From Cyanobium sp. Tous-M-B4 (lineage in GTDB: Bacteria; Cyanobacteriota; Cyanobacteriia; PCC-6307; Cyanobiaceae), in NCBI RefSeq assembly GCF_024345395.1, contig NZ_JAGQBA010000001.1, positions 520,798-584,797 of the forward strand: DNA of 64,000 nt, in the 5' to 3' direction. The notes beneath the pieces are model-generated. The model was not told the origin of the DNA, searched no databases, and saw nothing but the letters and a program-made list of their open reading frames with translations. This document shows positions 27,146-37,114 of this stretch, piece by piece. Position 1 is the first letter of the stretch. Each line of letters starts with the position of its first letter. The translations under genes were made by a program, and so were the position numbers.

Positions 27146-27645
27146 TGGCTATGGCAAAACTTGAACCGGCTGAGCGTGAACTGCTGCTCTGGCGCCATGG
27201 CATCGCCGAAGATCGCCACCCTGATCGCCCTGATCAGGAGCGGGCCCTTACGGCTGAAGGCCGTCAGCGCACTGCGGCCGTGGCGGCGGAGTTGTGCCGC
27301 TTGCAGCTTCACTGTGATCGCCTCCTGAGCAGCCCCCTGCGGCGGGCGCTGCAAACCGCTGAAATTGGTGTGGCGGCTGGTATGGCACCGGCGCTGGAGT
27401 TGGAGGATCGCCTGGCGCCAGGCGGTGATCCGAGGCCGCTGCTGCAGGCGGGCCCTTGGCGGCGCCTTGGTCTGGTGGGCCATGAGCCAGACCTGGGCGA
27501 GCTGGCCTCGAGCCTGCTGGGGTTGCCGGCGGGTTCGATTTCGGTGCGTAAGGCCGGCATCGTGCTGCTGCGCTTGGGCCCAACTGGCGCCAGCTTGGAG
27601 GCCCTAATTGGCCCACGGTTGCTGCGACTACGGCGGGATGGCTAG
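27145..27645 (+). CDS. sixA: SixA-type phosphohistidine phosphatase
   Basis: A 166-residue histidine phosphatase superfamily member. The RHG motif is in LLLWRHGIAEDRHPDRPDQE, followed by LTAEGRQRT, the Arg in SPLRRALQTAE and the second His in LVGHEPDLGELAS. SixA enzymes dephosphorylate histidine in phosphorelay or PTS proteins; its substrate here is not known. An ATG at 27145 or 27151 starts it, overlapping the preceding stop. Confidence 0.9.
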   Translation: MAMAKLEPAERELLLWRHGIAEDRHPDRPDQERALTAEGRQRTAAVAAELCRLQLHCDRLLSSPLRRALQTAEIGVAAGMAPALELEDRLAPGGDPRPLLQAGPWRRLGLVGHEPDLGELASSLLGLPAGSISVRKAGIVLLRLGPTGASLEALIGPRLLRLRRDG

Positions 27646-27671
27646 CGGCAGCCGTAAGTTCGCCTTAGTGA

Positions 27672-28841
27672 GTGCGGTGGAGAAGCTTGGTAGTAACAGG
27701 AGCGGCGACCCCAGCCCCATTTCGGCCGGGTTTGGAAGGGGTGCCGGCTACCCAGTCGTCGATCTGCGACATCGATGGCCAGCGGGGGGTGCTCACCTAT
27801 CGCGGCTACCCCGTAGACCAGCTGGCATCCAGCAGCTCCTTTCTGGAGACGGCCTACCTGCTGATCTGGGGCGAGCTGCCCACCGCTGAGCAGCTGCAGG
27901 AGTTTGAGCAGGAGGTGCAGATGCACCGCCGGGTCAGCTTCCGCATCCGGGACATGATGAAGTGCTTCCCCTCCGGGGGGCATCCGATGGATGCACTGCA
28001 GAGCAGCGCCGCCTCCTTGGGCCTTTTTTATTCCCGTCGAGCCCTCGACAACCCCGAATACATCGTTTCGGCGGTGGTGCGGCTGATCGCCAAGATCCCC
28101 ACGATGGTGGCGGCCTTCCAGCTGATCAGGAAGGGTCAAGATCCGATCCAACCCCGCGACGACCTGGCCTACGCCGCCAATTTTCTCTACATGCTCACGG
28201 AGCGGGAGCCCGATCCGCTGGCGGCCCGCATCTTTGACGCCTGTCTGATCCTGCACGCCGAGCACAGCCTCAATGCCAGCACCTTCAGCGCCCGGGTGAC
28301 GGCCAGCACCCTCACCGACCCCTATGCCGTTGTGGCGTCAGCGGTTGGCACCCTGGCGGGCCCCCTGCACGGCGGCGCCAATGAAGATGTGCTGGAGATG
28401 CTCGGCCAGATCGGCAGCCCAGATCAGGTGGCGCCCTGGCTGGATCGGGCGATTGCCGGCAAGCAAAAAATCATGGGTTTTGGCCACCGGGAATACAAGG
28501 TGAAGGACCCCCGGGCTGTGATTCTCCAAAGTCTGGCGGAGCAGCTCTTCGACCAGTTCGGTCACGATCCGATGTACGACCTAGCCCGCAAGCTGGAGGA
28601 GGTGGCGGCCGAGCGCCTAGGGCCTAAGGGAATTTTCCCCAACGTCGACTTCTATTCAGGCCTGGTGTACCGCAAGCTCGGCATCCCTGAAGATCTCTTC
28701 ACGCCCATTTTTGCTATCGCCCGCACGGCTGGCTGGCTGGCCCATTGGAAGGAGCAGCTGGGGGCTAATCGCATCTACCGGCCCTCTCAGATCTATACCG
28801 GTCAGCCCTCCCGTGACTGGCAGCCCGTGGGGGCCCGCTAA
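27672..28841 (+). CDS. gltA: Citrate synthase
   Basis: A 389-residue enzyme condensing oxaloacetate with acetyl-CoA. CDIDGQRGVLTYRGYPV, LILHAEHSLNASTFSARV, AGPLHGGANEDVLEML, the His in MGFGHREYKVKDPRA and the catalytic Asp in FPNVDFYSGLVY are diagnostic. The N-terminus before FRPGLEGVPATQ is variable; GTG at 27672 is the longest start, and TTG or GTG a few codons later are possible. It lies upstream of the ndhAIGE genes. Confidence 0.95.
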   Translation: MRWRSLVVTGAATPAPFRPGLEGVPATQSSICDIDGQRGVLTYRGYPVDQLASSSSFLETAYLLIWGELPTAEQLQEFEQEVQMHRRVSFRIRDMMKCFPSGGHPMDALQSSAASLGLFYSRRALDNPEYIVSAVVRLIAKIPTMVAAFQLIRKGQDPIQPRDDLAYAANFLYMLTEREPDPLAARIFDACLILHAEHSLNASTFSARVTASTLTDPYAVVASAVGTLAGPLHGGANEDVLEMLGQIGSPDQVAPWLDRAIAGKQKIMGFGHREYKVKDPRAVILQSLAEQLFDQFGHDPMYDLARKLEEVAAERLGPKGIFPNVDFYSGLVYRKLGIPEDLFTPIFAIARTAGWLAHWKEQLGANRIYRPSQIYTGQPSRDWQPVGAR

Positions 28842-28865
28842 GTTGCCCCCATCTGAGCTGCCGCC

Positions 28866-29996
28866 ATGCTGACCACCACGGCTCCGGGCCTGGATCTAGA
28901 GGCCAGTTTTGAGCAGGCCCTGCAGGGCTTCGGCCTGAGTCCTGCCGCCGCCCACCTGTTGTGGCTGCCCCTGCCCATGGTGCTGGTGCTGGTGGCGGCC
29001 GTGGTGGGCGTGCTGGTCAACGTCTGGCTGGAGCGCAAGATCTCAGCAGCGGTGCAGCAGCGCATTGGTCCTGAATATGCCGGCGCTTTAGGGGTGCTTC
29101 AGCCGATGGCCGATGGCCTCAAGCTGGTGTTCAAGGAAGACATCATCCCCGCCCGGGCTGATGGCCTGCTGTTCACCCTCGGCCCAGTGCTGGTGCTGAT
29201 TCCGGTGATTCTCAGCTGGTTGGTAGTGCCCTTCGGCCAGCACCTGCTGATCAGCAACGTTGGCATCGGTATTTTCCTTTGGATTTCGCTGAGCAGCATC
29301 CAGCCAATCGGCCTGCTGATGAGCGGCTACGCCTCCAACAACAAGTATTCGCTGCTGGGGGGTCTGCGGGCGGCGGCCCAGTCGATCAGCTACGAGATCC
29401 CCCTAGCCCTGGCTGTGCTGGCGGTGGTGATGATGAGCAATTCGCTTAGCACCGTTGACATCGTCAACCAGCAGACCGGCGCTGGCATCCTCAGTTGGAA
29501 CATCTGGCGTCAGCCGGTGGGCTTTGTGATCTTCTGGATCTGCGCCCTAGCCGAATGTGAGCGCCTGCCTTTCGACCTTCCTGAGGCCGAGGAGGAGCTG
29601 GTGGCTGGCTACCAGACCGAGTATTCGGGCATGAAGTTTGCCCTCTTCTATCTGGGCAGCTACATCAACCTGGTGCTCTCGGCCCTGCTGGTGTCGGTGC
29701 TTTACCTGGGCGGCTGGGGTTTCCCCATCCCAGTGGAGTGGCTGGCCAGCTGGCTGCACCAGCCGATCGATGCATCCTTGGTGCAACTGATCACCGGCTC
29801 GGTAGGCATCGTCATGACGGTGCTCAAGGCCTATCTGCTGGTGTTTCTGGCGATCCTGCTGCGCTGGACCACTCCGCGGGTGCGCATCGACCAGCTGCTC
29901 GATCTGGGCTGGAAGTTTTTGCTACCGATTGCCCTCGTCAACCTGCTGATCACGGCAGCTCTCAAGCTGGCCTTCCCGGCTGTTTTTGGTGGCTGA
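28866..29996 (+). CDS. ndhA: NAD(P)H-quinone oxidoreductase subunit 1
   Basis: A 376-residue membrane subunit (NuoH/ND1 type) at the junction with the peripheral arm; it forms part of the quinone site. [60 protein letters not shown] and YSGMKFALF are diagnostic. About eight helices. First gene of ndhA-I-G-E, 25 bases after gltA. Confidence 0.97.
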   Translation: MLTTTAPGLDLEASFEQALQGFGLSPAAAHLLWLPLPMVLVLVAAVVGVLVNVWLERKISAAVQQRIGPEYAGALGVLQPMADGLKLVFKEDIIPARADGLLFTLGPVLVLIPVILSWLVVPFGQHLLISNVGIGIFLWISLSSIQPIGLLMSGYASNNKYSLLGGLRAAAQSISYEIPLALAVLAVVMMSNSLSTVDIVNQQTGAGILSWNIWRQPVGFVIFWICALAECERLPFDLPEAEEELVAGYQTEYSGMKFALFYLGSYINLVLSALLVSVLYLGGWGFPIPVEWLASWLHQPIDASLVQLITGSVGIVMTVLKAYLLVFLAILLRWTTPRVRIDQLLDLGWKFLLPIALVNLLITAALKLAFPAVFGG

Positions 29997-30077
29997 CCGA
30001 GCCTGAGCACCAGCTTTTCTCCAGACCAGCCATCATGGGCTGACCCATTCCGACCGCCTCCCCCCAGAGCCAACTCC

Positions 30078-30674
30078 ATGTTCGGGTTTCTCAAGAAAGT
30101 CGGTGACTACACCCGCGATGCGGTGGGTGCGGCCAACTACCTGACCCAGGGTCTGGCGGTGACCTTTGATCACCTGCGGCGCCGGCCGATCACAGTTCAA
30201 TACCCCTACGAGAAGCTGATCCCCTCGGAGCGCTATCGGGGCCGCATCCACTACGAATTCGACAAGTGCATCGCCTGTGAGGTGTGTGTGCGGGTCTGCC
30301 CGATCAACCTGCCGGTGGTGGATTGGGTGATGAACAAAGCCACCAAGAAAAAGGAGCTGCGTAACTACTCGATTGACTTCGGGGTGTGCATCTTCTGTGG
30401 CAATTGCGTGGAGTATTGCCCCACCAACTGCCTTTCTATGACCGAGGAATACGAGCTGGCAGCTTTTGATCGCCACAGCCTCAACTTCGACAACATCGCC
30501 CTTGGTCGCCTGCCTACCAGTGTTACCAGCGATCCGGCTGTCGTCCCCCTGAAGGAGTTGGTCTACCTTCCCAAGGGAGTACTCGATCCTCACGATGTGC
30601 CGGATACGGCGCCGCGGGTGGGCAAACTGCCAGAGCAGGTGCTCGAATCCCTGCCTAGCGGAGACGCGTCATGA
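30078..30674 (+). CDS. ndhI: NAD(P)H-quinone oxidoreductase subunit I
   Basis: A 198-residue peripheral ferredoxin-like subunit with two 4Fe-4S sites: [16 protein letters not shown] and [18 protein letters not shown]. They pass electrons toward the quinone site. It starts at ATG 30078 after an 81-base gap and its stop overlaps the ndhG start (ATGA). Confidence 0.97.
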   Translation: MFGFLKKVGDYTRDAVGAANYLTQGLAVTFDHLRRRPITVQYPYEKLIPSERYRGRIHYEFDKCIACEVCVRVCPINLPVVDWVMNKATKKKELRNYSIDFGVCIFCGNCVEYCPTNCLSMTEEYELAAFDRHSLNFDNIALGRLPTSVTSDPAVVPLKELVYLPKGVLDPHDVPDTAPRVGKLPEQVLESLPSGDAS

Positions 30675-31273
30675 CTATCGCCTCCATTACCCAGCTGATC
30701 TGCTTCGTTGCTCTCTCAGCCACCTTGGTGCTGGGCGCTCTCGGGGTGGTGTTGCTGCCCAACATTGTTTATTCGGCCTTCCTGCTGGGCGGCGTTTTTC
30801 TTTCGGTGGCAGGTCTCTACCTGCTGCTAAATGCCAGTTTCGTGGCAGCGGCCCAAGTGCTCGTCTACGTGGGCGCCGTCAACGTGCTGATCCTGTTCGC
30901 GATCATGCTCGTCAACAAGAAGGAAAACCTGGCGGCTATTCCCGGGCTGGGTCTACGGCGTCTGCTCTCCGGCGCTGTCTGCGGTGGCTTATTTCTGCTG
31001 TTGATTCGGGTGGCTTTCACCACCCCTTGGGCCCTGCCTGGCCCAGAAGCTGTTGGCGAGGAGGCCACGATTCGCATTGGCGAGCACCTATTCAGTGATT
31101 ATCTGCTGCCCTTTGAGCTGGCTTCGGTGCTGCTGCTGATGTCGATGATCGGCGCCATCGTGTTGGCCCGCCGGGATGTGCTCAGCAGCGATGTGATCAC
31201 AGGGGAGTCAGTTGATCAGGGCCTGATCGAGAAGGAGCGCACCCCCCTGTTGCTGGAAAACTCTCCTCGCTAG
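30671..31273 (+). CDS. ndhG: NAD(P)H-quinone oxidoreductase subunit 6
   Basis: A 200-residue membrane subunit of NuoJ/ND6 type. About five helices are visible, with the conserved [20 protein letters not shown] and [20 protein letters not shown] stretches and the final helix [18 protein letters not shown]. It starts within the ndhI stop codon (ATGA) and is followed by ndhE after a 68-base gap. Confidence 0.96.
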   Translation: MTIASITQLICFVALSATLVLGALGVVLLPNIVYSAFLLGGVFLSVAGLYLLLNASFVAAAQVLVYVGAVNVLILFAIMLVNKKENLAAIPGLGLRRLLSGAVCGGLFLLLIRVAFTTPWALPGPEAVGEEATIRIGEHLFSDYLLPFELASVLLLMSMIGAIVLARRDVLSSDVITGESVDQGLIEKERTPLLLENSPR

Positions 31274-31341
31274 CGGTTGTTTCCGGGCCCCAAGGCCTGC
31301 ATCAAATCTTTTCTGCACCCTCTCAGCATCACTGCCACGCC

Positions 31342-31671
31342 ATGCAGTTCACCATCCCCACAACCATCCCCCTGCAGGCCTACCTAGCCCTAGCGGCAGT
31401 GTTGTTTTGCACCGGTGTCTGGGGATTGATCAACAGCCGCAATGCGGTGCGGGTGCTGATGAGCATTGAGCTGATGCTTAATGCCGTCAACATCAACCTG
31501 ATGGCTTTCTCCAACTATCTCGATGGCCAGCTGATCCGGGGCCAGGTGTTTGCCATCTTCGTGATCACCGTGGCCGCGGCTGAAGCGGCCGTTGGTCTGG
31601 CAATCCTGCTCTCCCTCTACCGCAACCGCGAAACGGTCGATATGGAGCGCTTCAACCTGCTGCGCTGGTAG
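31342..31671 (+). CDS. ndhE: NAD(P)H-quinone oxidoreductase subunit 4L
   Basis: A 109-residue three-helix membrane subunit (NuoK/ND4L type). Conserved [37 protein letters not shown] with the membrane Glu, and [20 protein letters not shown] are visible. It may start at ATG 31342. nadK follows after 14 bases, so the NAD kinase is likely on the same transcript. Confidence 0.97.
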   Translation: MQFTIPTTIPLQAYLALAAVLFCTGVWGLINSRNAVRVLMSIELMLNAVNINLMAFSNYLDGQLIRGQVFAIFVITVAAAEAAVGLAILLSLYRNRETVDMERFNLLRW

Positions 31672-31685
31672 CCAAACCATTAACG

Positions 31686-32621
31686 ATGCGGCTTGAGCGA
31701 GTCTGGCTGATTTCAAGGTCTGGCAGCCAGGCGGCCCACCGCCAGGCCAAGCGCTGCGCGGAAGATCTGGCGGCCCAGGGGGTGCACGTGGTGGTGGCCT
31801 CCAGTGGCCTGGCCCGCAATCCCTTCCCCGGCTTGCTGGCCACTGAAGCTGAGCTGCCCGATCTAGCCCTGGTGCTGGGGGGCGATGGCACCGTGCTCGG
31901 TGCGGCCCGCCATCTGGCCCCCCTCGATGTGCCGATCCTCAGTTTCAATGTGGGCGGCCACCTTGGCTTTCTCACCCACGATCGCCGCCTGCTGCGCCTG
32001 AGCAGCGACGCCCTCAAGAGCGAGGAGGAGAGCCTCTGGGACCGCCTGCGTCAAGACCGCTTTGCCCTGGAGCGGCGCATGATGTTGCAGGCCCATATCG
32101 ACCGGGGCGACGGCGTTGATGGCTCAGAAATTGCCCATCTGGCTCTCAACGACTTCTATTTCCGGCCCTGCCTCGATGAGGTGTCCCCCACCTGTGTGCT
32201 GGAGCTGGAGATCGATGGTGAGGTAGTGGATCAATACCGCGGCGACGGCTTGATCATCGCCACTCCCACCGGCTCCACTGGCTATGCCATGGCTGCCGGT
32301 GGGCCGATCCTGCACCCGGGCATCGAAGCGATCGTGGTTAATCCGATCTGCCCGATGAGCCTCTCGAGCCGGGCTGTGGTGGTGCCGCCCAGGGCCCAGC
32401 TTTCGGTGTGGCCCCTGGGCGAAACCAGTCGCCGGGTCAAGCTCTGGAAAGATGGCGCCCACGCCACCGTGCTGGAACCCGGCGATCGGGCCTTGGTGGA
32501 GCGCAGCCCCCACCCGGCCCTGCAGGTGCTGCTCGAGCAAAGCCCCTCCTACTACCGCACGCTCACCCACAAGCTGCACTGGGCCGGCAGCCTCACCGCC
32601 ATCGAGCCGTCCCACAACTAA
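31686..32621 (+). CDS. nadK: NAD kinase
   Basis: A 311-residue enzyme making NADP from NAD. The GGDGT motif is in [16 protein letters not shown], followed by [38 protein letters not shown] and [17 protein letters not shown]. Placed right after ndhE, it joins pyridine nucleotide supply with NDH-1 genes, though NDH-1 uses ferredoxin in cyanobacteria. Confidence 0.96.
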   Translation: MRLERVWLISRSGSQAAHRQAKRCAEDLAAQGVHVVVASSGLARNPFPGLLATEAELPDLALVLGGDGTVLGAARHLAPLDVPILSFNVGGHLGFLTHDRRLLRLSSDALKSEEESLWDRLRQDRFALERRMMLQAHIDRGDGVDGSEIAHLALNDFYFRPCLDEVSPTCVLELEIDGEVVDQYRGDGLIIATPTGSTGYAMAAGGPILHPGIEAIVVNPICPMSLSSRAVVVPPRAQLSVWPLGETSRRVKLWKDGAHATVLEPGDRALVERSPHPALQVLLEQSPSYYRTLTHKLHWAGSLTAIEPSHN

Positions 32622-32651
32622 ACCCCTGCTGCCCCCGTCCTAAATCGCCCC

Positions 32652-33218
32652 ATGGCCCTGGAAATTGAACGCCGCTTTTTGGTGCAGGGGCTGGACTGGC
32701 GCCGCCATATCTGCTGGCAAGCCCAGCTGCAGCAGGGCTACCTAGTGGCGAGCCCCGATGGCTTCACCGTGCGGGTGCGCCGTGCCAGCGGTGACGAGGC
32801 CGTAGCCGGTGCCTGGCTCACCCTCAAGGCCCGCACCGAGCAGCGCTTTGAAGCCCCGGGCCAACTGCCGGAGGGATTGGTGCGCCAGGAATTCGAATAC
32901 GCCATTCCAGAGGCGGATGCTGCTGCCCTGCTGGCGTTGGCGCCCAAGAGCCTTTGCAAAGTGCGCTACGGCCTTGATCTTCCAGGTGGGGAGTGGGTGC
33001 TCGACGTCTTTGAGGGTGCCAACGCACCGCTGGTGGTGGCCGAGGTGGAACTGGAGCAGCAGGGGCTGGAGCAAGGACTGGCCCTCCAGCCGCCCGCCTG
33101 GTGCGGGCGTGAGCTGACTGGGCGCCATGAGCTAAGCAATGCGGCCCTGGCCAGCCGGCCCCTGGCTCTGTGGCCAGAAGCGGAGCGCTTGGCCCTGTTC
33201 GAGCCTGCAGCTACCTAA
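32652..33218 (+). CDS. CYTH-domain protein
   Basis: A 188-residue CYTH tunnel-fold protein (adenylate-cyclase/thiamine-triphosphatase/inorganic-polyphosphatase group). The N-terminal signature is EIERRF at residues 4-9, where most family members have ExExK; here the last position is Arg. GYLVASPDGFTVRVRRASGD, WLTLKART, KVRYGL and AEVELEQQG follow the usual order. Substrate cannot be told from sequence. It overlaps the convergent regulator by four bases. Confidence 0.88.
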   Translation: MALEIERRFLVQGLDWRRHICWQAQLQQGYLVASPDGFTVRVRRASGDEAVAGAWLTLKARTEQRFEAPGQLPEGLVRQEFEYAIPEADAAALLALAPKSLCKVRYGLDLPGGEWVLDVFEGANAPLVVAEVELEQQGLEQGLALQPPAWCGRELTGRHELSNAALASRPLALWPEAERLALFEPAAT

Positions 33219-33544
33219 GACTTGCCGGGCTCAATCGAGCAGCAGTTGAAGCCGTCACGGCAGATTTTGCCGTGGTCCATGGCCCAATTCAGCAGGGCTA
33301 CCCGGTTCTTGGCGCCTGTTTTGGTGAAGACGTTGCTGACGTGGTTGTCCACGGTGCGCTTGCTGATCGTCAGCGATACGGCGATCTCCTGGTTGGTTAG
33401 GCCCTTGGCCACCAATTCGATGATCTCAATTTCCCGCTCCGAGAGCTCATGGCGCACCTGGCCTAGGGAGCCTCCCGTGGCGTGATTGGAATCCATGGGC
33501 CCAAGCCGGCGCTTGCCATCACTGTAGGCAGGGCGCTGTTCCAT
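33215..33544 (-). CDS. PedR-like LuxR-type regulator
   Basis: A 109-residue protein of only an N-terminal leader plus one LuxR HTH: LSEREIEIIELVAKGLTNQE, ISKRTVDNHVSNVF and RVALLNWAMDHGKICRDGFN. The tail has cysteines in CRDGFNCCS. It resembles Synechocystis PedR (Ssl0564), which senses photosynthetic electron flow through a thioredoxin-sensitive Cys. ATG at 33542-33544 overlaps the divergent metF-like ATG. Without a receiver domain, control is likely redox rather than phosphorylation. Confidence 0.82.
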   Translation of the reverse strand: MEQRPAYSDGKRRLGPMDSNHATGGSLGQVRHELSEREIEIIELVAKGLTNQEIAVSLTISKRTVDNHVSNVFTKTGAKNRVALLNWAMDHGKICRDGFNCCSIEPGKS

Positions 33545-34460
33545 GATGCTCCCAAGTGGCACGATTGGTTTGTTGCTTCAACGGGCCCTTGCCAGCGGGC
33601 AGCCAGCTCTCACCGCAGAGGTGATGCCACCTAGGGGAGGAGATCCCTCGCGCTCATTGGCGGCGGCAGGGGTCCTGCGGGGCTGGGTCCATGCGGTAAA
33701 CGTCACCGATGGCAGCCGCGCCGTGATGCGGATGAGCAGCCTGGCCCTATGCCGCCTGCTGCTTGACGCCGGCATCGAGCCGGTGCTGCAGCTCGCCTGC
33801 CGCGATCGCAACCGCATTGCCCTGCAGGCCGAATTACTCGGTGCCCATGCCCTGGGCGTGCGCAACCTGCTCTGCCTCACCGGCGATCCGGTGCGGGCCG
33901 GCGACCAGCCCGGGGCTCGTCCGGTGAATGAGCTGGAGGCGGTGCGGTTGCTGCAGCTGGTGCAGCGGTTCAATGGCGGCCAGGATCCGGTGCAAGGTGA
34001 GCTGCCCGATGGACCCACCGACCTATTTGCCGGTGCCGCTGCCGATCCCCAGTCGGCTAGTTGGAGTGGTCTCAAGAGCCGGCTGTTGCGCAAGAAGCAG
34101 GCGGGTGCCCGCTTCGTGCAAACCCAGATGGTGATGGACGCCGAAGCCCTCAAGCGCTTTGTCGGTGACCTCGCCGCACCGCTTGATCTGCCCGTGCTTG
34201 CAGGGGTGTTTCTGCTCAAATCGGCCCGCAACGCCGCCTTCATCAACCGGGTGGTGCCCGGCGCCAACATTCCCCAGGCCGTGATCGATCGGCTGGCTGC
34301 GGCGCCAGATCCGGCTGCTGAGGGCGTAGCTATCGCCGCCGAACAGGTGGGCGCCTATCTCCAGATTGCCCAGGGGGTGCATCTGATGGCCATTAAGGCG
34401 GAGGAGAGAATTCCGGCGATCCTGAAGCAGGCCGGCCTGAAGCCCTTGGCGCCTGTCTAG
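33543..34460 (+). CDS. metF: Methylenetetrahydrofolate reductase family protein
   Basis: A 305-residue TIM-barrel protein. It has TAEVMPPRGGDPS with the catalytic Glu, VNVTDGSRAVMRMSSLALC, QLACRDRNRIALQ, RNLLCLTGDP and RFVQTQMVMD. MetF makes 5-methyltetrahydrofolate for methionine. The QLACRDRN segment matches MetF's flavin-binding region. The start may be either of two adjacent ATGs at 33543 and 33546; the first shares CATG with the PedR-like start. Confidence 0.88.
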   Translation: MMLPSGTIGLLLQRALASGQPALTAEVMPPRGGDPSRSLAAAGVLRGWVHAVNVTDGSRAVMRMSSLALCRLLLDAGIEPVLQLACRDRNRIALQAELLGAHALGVRNLLCLTGDPVRAGDQPGARPVNELEAVRLLQLVQRFNGGQDPVQGELPDGPTDLFAGAAADPQSASWSGLKSRLLRKKQAGARFVQTQMVMDAEALKRFVGDLAAPLDLPVLAGVFLLKSARNAAFINRVVPGANIPQAVIDRLAAAPDPAAEGVAIAAEQVGAYLQIAQGVHLMAIKAEERIPAILKQAGLKPLAPV

Positions 34461-35638
34461 TTGACGTTGCTGAGGGCCAAGTCGGTGCCAAGTAGTTCGG
34501 CCATCGCCTTCTGCTGCGGCGATGGCGACAACACATCCTGCCGGCGCACATCGGTGATCAGCCAGTCGAGGGCGGCCTCCTGCAGGTCGAAGTGGTCGCC
34601 GTTGCGGTCAACGCAGTAGCGGCCAAACACCAGCTTCTCAACCAGACGCACTCCGGCCCCGATGCGAGAGTAGTCAAAGATGATCGAGTTGTCGATTGTG
34701 GCCCCTTCGCAGATGTGGCAATTGGGGCCAATCATCGCTGGGCCAATAATTGTGGCGCCATTTTCAATGCGAGTCATGCCGCCCACATAAATTGGGCCGG
34801 TGATATTGATCTGATCCCAGTCGGCCGCCACGTTGAGGCCGGCAAATACCCCTGGCCTCACTTCCTTGCCAGGGATCTGCACTTGACGCACCTGACCCTG
34901 CAAAACGCTGCGGATCGCCTGCCAGTAATCCGGCACCTTGCCGATATCAACCCATTCAAACTCCATCGGCAGGGCGTAGAAGGCTGCGCCGGCCTCCACC
35001 AGCTTGGGAAATAGGTCGGAGCCGATATCGAAGGGCTGGTTGCTTGGCACAAAGTCGAGCACCTCTGGCTCGAAGATATAAATGCCCGTGTTAATCATGT
35101 CGCTGGCGGCTTCATCCACCGCCGGCTTTTCCTGGAAGGAGCGCACCCTGCCGTCATCGTCTGTGACGACCACGCCATAACTGCTGACCTGATCCTTGGG
35201 CACTCGCTTGGTGATCATGCTGGCCATGGCGCCCTTGGCCTTATGGCGACGCACCGCTTCGCTCAGATCAAGGTCGATCAGGGCATCACCGCAGAGCACC
35301 ACAAAGGTGTCGTCGAAGAAGCGCTGGAAATTCTGGATCTTCTTTAGCCCTCCCGCCGATCCCATCGCGTCGCCAATCAGCTCACCGTCTTCGATGCGGC
35401 CTTCAAAGCTGTAGGCGATTTCAACACCGAAGCGCTGACCATCGCGGAAGTAGTTCTCGATCTCCTCAGCCAGGTGGGAGACGTTCACCATGATTTCGGT
35501 GAAGCCGTGCTCCCTAAGCAGCTCCAGCAGAAACTCCATCACGGGTTTCTGCAGGATGGGGATCATCGGCTTGGGGATCGTGTGCGTAATGGGCCGCACC
35601 CGTGTTCCCTTGCCAGCAGCCAGGATCATCGCCTTCAT
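34457..35638 (-). CDS. NDP-sugar pyrophosphorylase (nucleotidyltransferase)
   Basis: A 393-residue enzyme. The nucleotidyltransferase signature is ILAAGKGTRVRPITHTIPKP, with GSAGGLKKIQ and VVLCGDALIDLDL; the C-terminal part has hexapeptide-like repeats (TIIGPAMIGPNCHICEGATI) of a left-handed helix. It activates a sugar phosphate, probably mannose-1-P or glucose-1-P. The product cannot be set from sequence. Four bases overlap the metF-like gene; scpA is upstream on the same strand. Confidence 0.88.
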   Translation of the reverse strand: MKAMILAAGKGTRVRPITHTIPKPMIPILQKPVMEFLLELLREHGFTEIMVNVSHLAEEIENYFRDGQRFGVEIAYSFEGRIEDGELIGDAMGSAGGLKKIQNFQRFFDDTFVVLCGDALIDLDLSEAVRRHKAKGAMASMITKRVPKDQVSSYGVVVTDDDGRVRSFQEKPAVDEAASDMINTGIYIFEPEVLDFVPSNQPFDIGSDLFPKLVEAGAAFYALPMEFEWVDIGKVPDYWQAIRSVLQGQVRQVQIPGKEVRPGVFAGLNVAADWDQINITGPIYVGGMTRIENGATIIGPAMIGPNCHICEGATIDNSIIFDYSRIGAGVRLVEKLVFGRYCVDRNGDHFDLQEAALDWLITDVRRQDVLSPSPQQKAMAELLGTDLALSNVN

Positions 35639-35661
35639 GGGTGCCAGCCTAGACGCACCGC

Positions 35662-36552
35662 TTAAGCCGCCAGCGCCTGCTCCGCCGCACCGATGGCTGG
35701 CACTAGGGGCAGTTGGCGGGCCTCGCCAGGGTGGAGCAGGCGCCGCAGGTGCAAAGGGCCAAAAAGCCCTCCCTGCTGGTCGAGTTCCACCTTGCCCTGG
35801 TGGCAGAGAAACAACAGGGCCCAGAACACCCCTACCCGGTCCCGGTCCAGCTCGGCGTCCGCACCCTTGGCTTCCACGTGGGCAGCCCAGTCCTGCACCA
35901 GCTCGTTGAAGCCGGCCCAGGCGTGGGCAGGATCCCAGCTAAGTAAAAACTGGCTGAGGGCGGCGGTGGTTTCCGGCAACTTCTCGCGGTGCGCCAGGGC
36001 GGCCACCTGCTCAATCGCTGCCCTTTCGCTATAGCGCTTGGGTCGGTGGCGCGGCCGAATCCGACCCTCGTCCGCTTCGAGTCGCTCGGCGATGTCTTCG
36101 AGCTGGCGGATCAATTCCCCCAGGGTCACCGGTCGTTGTAGGGGTGGCGGCGCTACGGGCCGGCGCCAGAGGTGCCTTTCCGGTCGCTGAGGTAGGGCCA
36201 GGGCGGGGTTCACCAGCCAGCCTTGGCCGTCGTGATCGAAATCAAAGCCGATCTCGTCCTGGTCTGGTGCTTCCTGCGCAAAGGTGGCCGCTTCCAGCAC
36301 TTCGGCTTTGAGGCTCACCAACACCGAGGCCGCCAAAAAGGCCTCACTGGTTTCAGCCAGGTCCTGCTCGTAGCTGCCGCCCCGGCTTGGTGCGTTTGCT
36401 ACGACCAGGCGGGGCACCTCAATGCGCTGGCGCAGCTGGTCTAGAAAACCATCCACCACGGCGATCACGTCCACATCCCATGGGTCGAGATCGCCCCGCT
36501 CCGCCGCGTCCTGGAGCAGGCGTATGGCCAATCTTGCGCCTCCTTCAGCCAA
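35662..36552 (-). CDS. scpA: Segregation and condensation protein A
   Basis: A 296-residue kleisin that bridges SMC and ScpB in chromosome condensation. The N-terminal ARLAIRLLQDAAERGDLDPW and DVDVIAVVDGFLDQLRQ, ASVLVSLKAEVL, and C-terminal winged-helix (LLFLCHQGKVELDQQGLFG-like) fit. The open frame begins at a TTG (36550-36552), giving a GG-rich first few codons. Smc and scpB are not in this window. Confidence 0.9.
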   Translation of the reverse strand: MAEGGARLAIRLLQDAAERGDLDPWDVDVIAVVDGFLDQLRQRIEVPRLVVANAPSRGGSYEQDLAETSEAFLAASVLVSLKAEVLEAATFAQEAPDQDEIGFDFDHDGQGWLVNPALALPQRPERHLWRRPVAPPPLQRPVTLGELIRQLEDIAERLEADEGRIRPRHRPKRYSERAAIEQVAALAHREKLPETTAALSQFLLSWDPAHAWAGFNELVQDWAAHVEAKGADAELDRDRVGVFWALLFLCHQGKVELDQQGGLFGPLHLRRLLHPGEARQLPLVPAIGAAEQALAA

Positions 36553-36645
36553 TCGTGCCCCGCGGCCTCCGCTGAGTCGTTGGTCGCACGCTACCGGTGT
36601 TGGCCCTTTCGCACCACCACCGCTGCCAAAGCACCACCGCTGGGG

Positions 36646-37035
36646 TCAGCCAACTGACACGGTCACGGCTTCGGCGGCATCGGGATTGGCGGGAGCCGAG
36701 CTTTGCCCGGCCGCTGGCAGTAGCCCCAGCTGGGCATCCACCGTGGCTCGGTAGCGCTGCAGGTCGTTTTCCAGCTCCTGGATGCGCACCTGTTGGGCGG
36801 CGAATTCGCCCTGGCTCTGCACCGCTTCCACCTTGCGCACCACCCCGGTCCACACCGCAAAAACCCAGGCAGCGGTGGCGCCGATGCCTCCCACTAGCAG
36901 CAGCAGGGCGGCAAGGGGCAGGGTGCCGCTCAGGCCTGGCAGGAAGTGGACCGTGGTGGGGGCTGTGTTCTCCAGGGTGAACATCACCATGGCTAGGCCA
37001 AAGCTGAAGATCAGCAGAAAGTTCAGCTGTTTCAT
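36646..37035 (-). CDS. LapA-domain (DUF1049) membrane protein
   Basis: A 129-residue protein with two helices (LNFLLIFSFGLAMVMFTLEN and LPLAALLLLVGGIGATAAWV), then a predicted coiled coil (VEAVQSQGEFAAQQVRIQEL). This is the LapA arrangement, associated with lipopolysaccharide assembly or membrane quality control. The ATG at 37033-37035 is used, because the upstream extension lacks family features. Confidence 0.82.
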   Translation of the reverse strand: MKQLNFLLIFSFGLAMVMFTLENTAPTTVHFLPGLSGTLPLAALLLLVGGIGATAAWVFAVWTGVVRKVEAVQSQGEFAAQQVRIQELENDLQRYRATVDAQLGLLPAAGQSSAPANPDAAEAVTVSVG

Positions 37036-37114
37036 CTCAGGAGCGTAATTAGGGCAGCCCAGGGGTGAACTCACCGCGGGCTATCTGCACAGTTTTGTTA
37101 CCCAGGGAGGCGGA

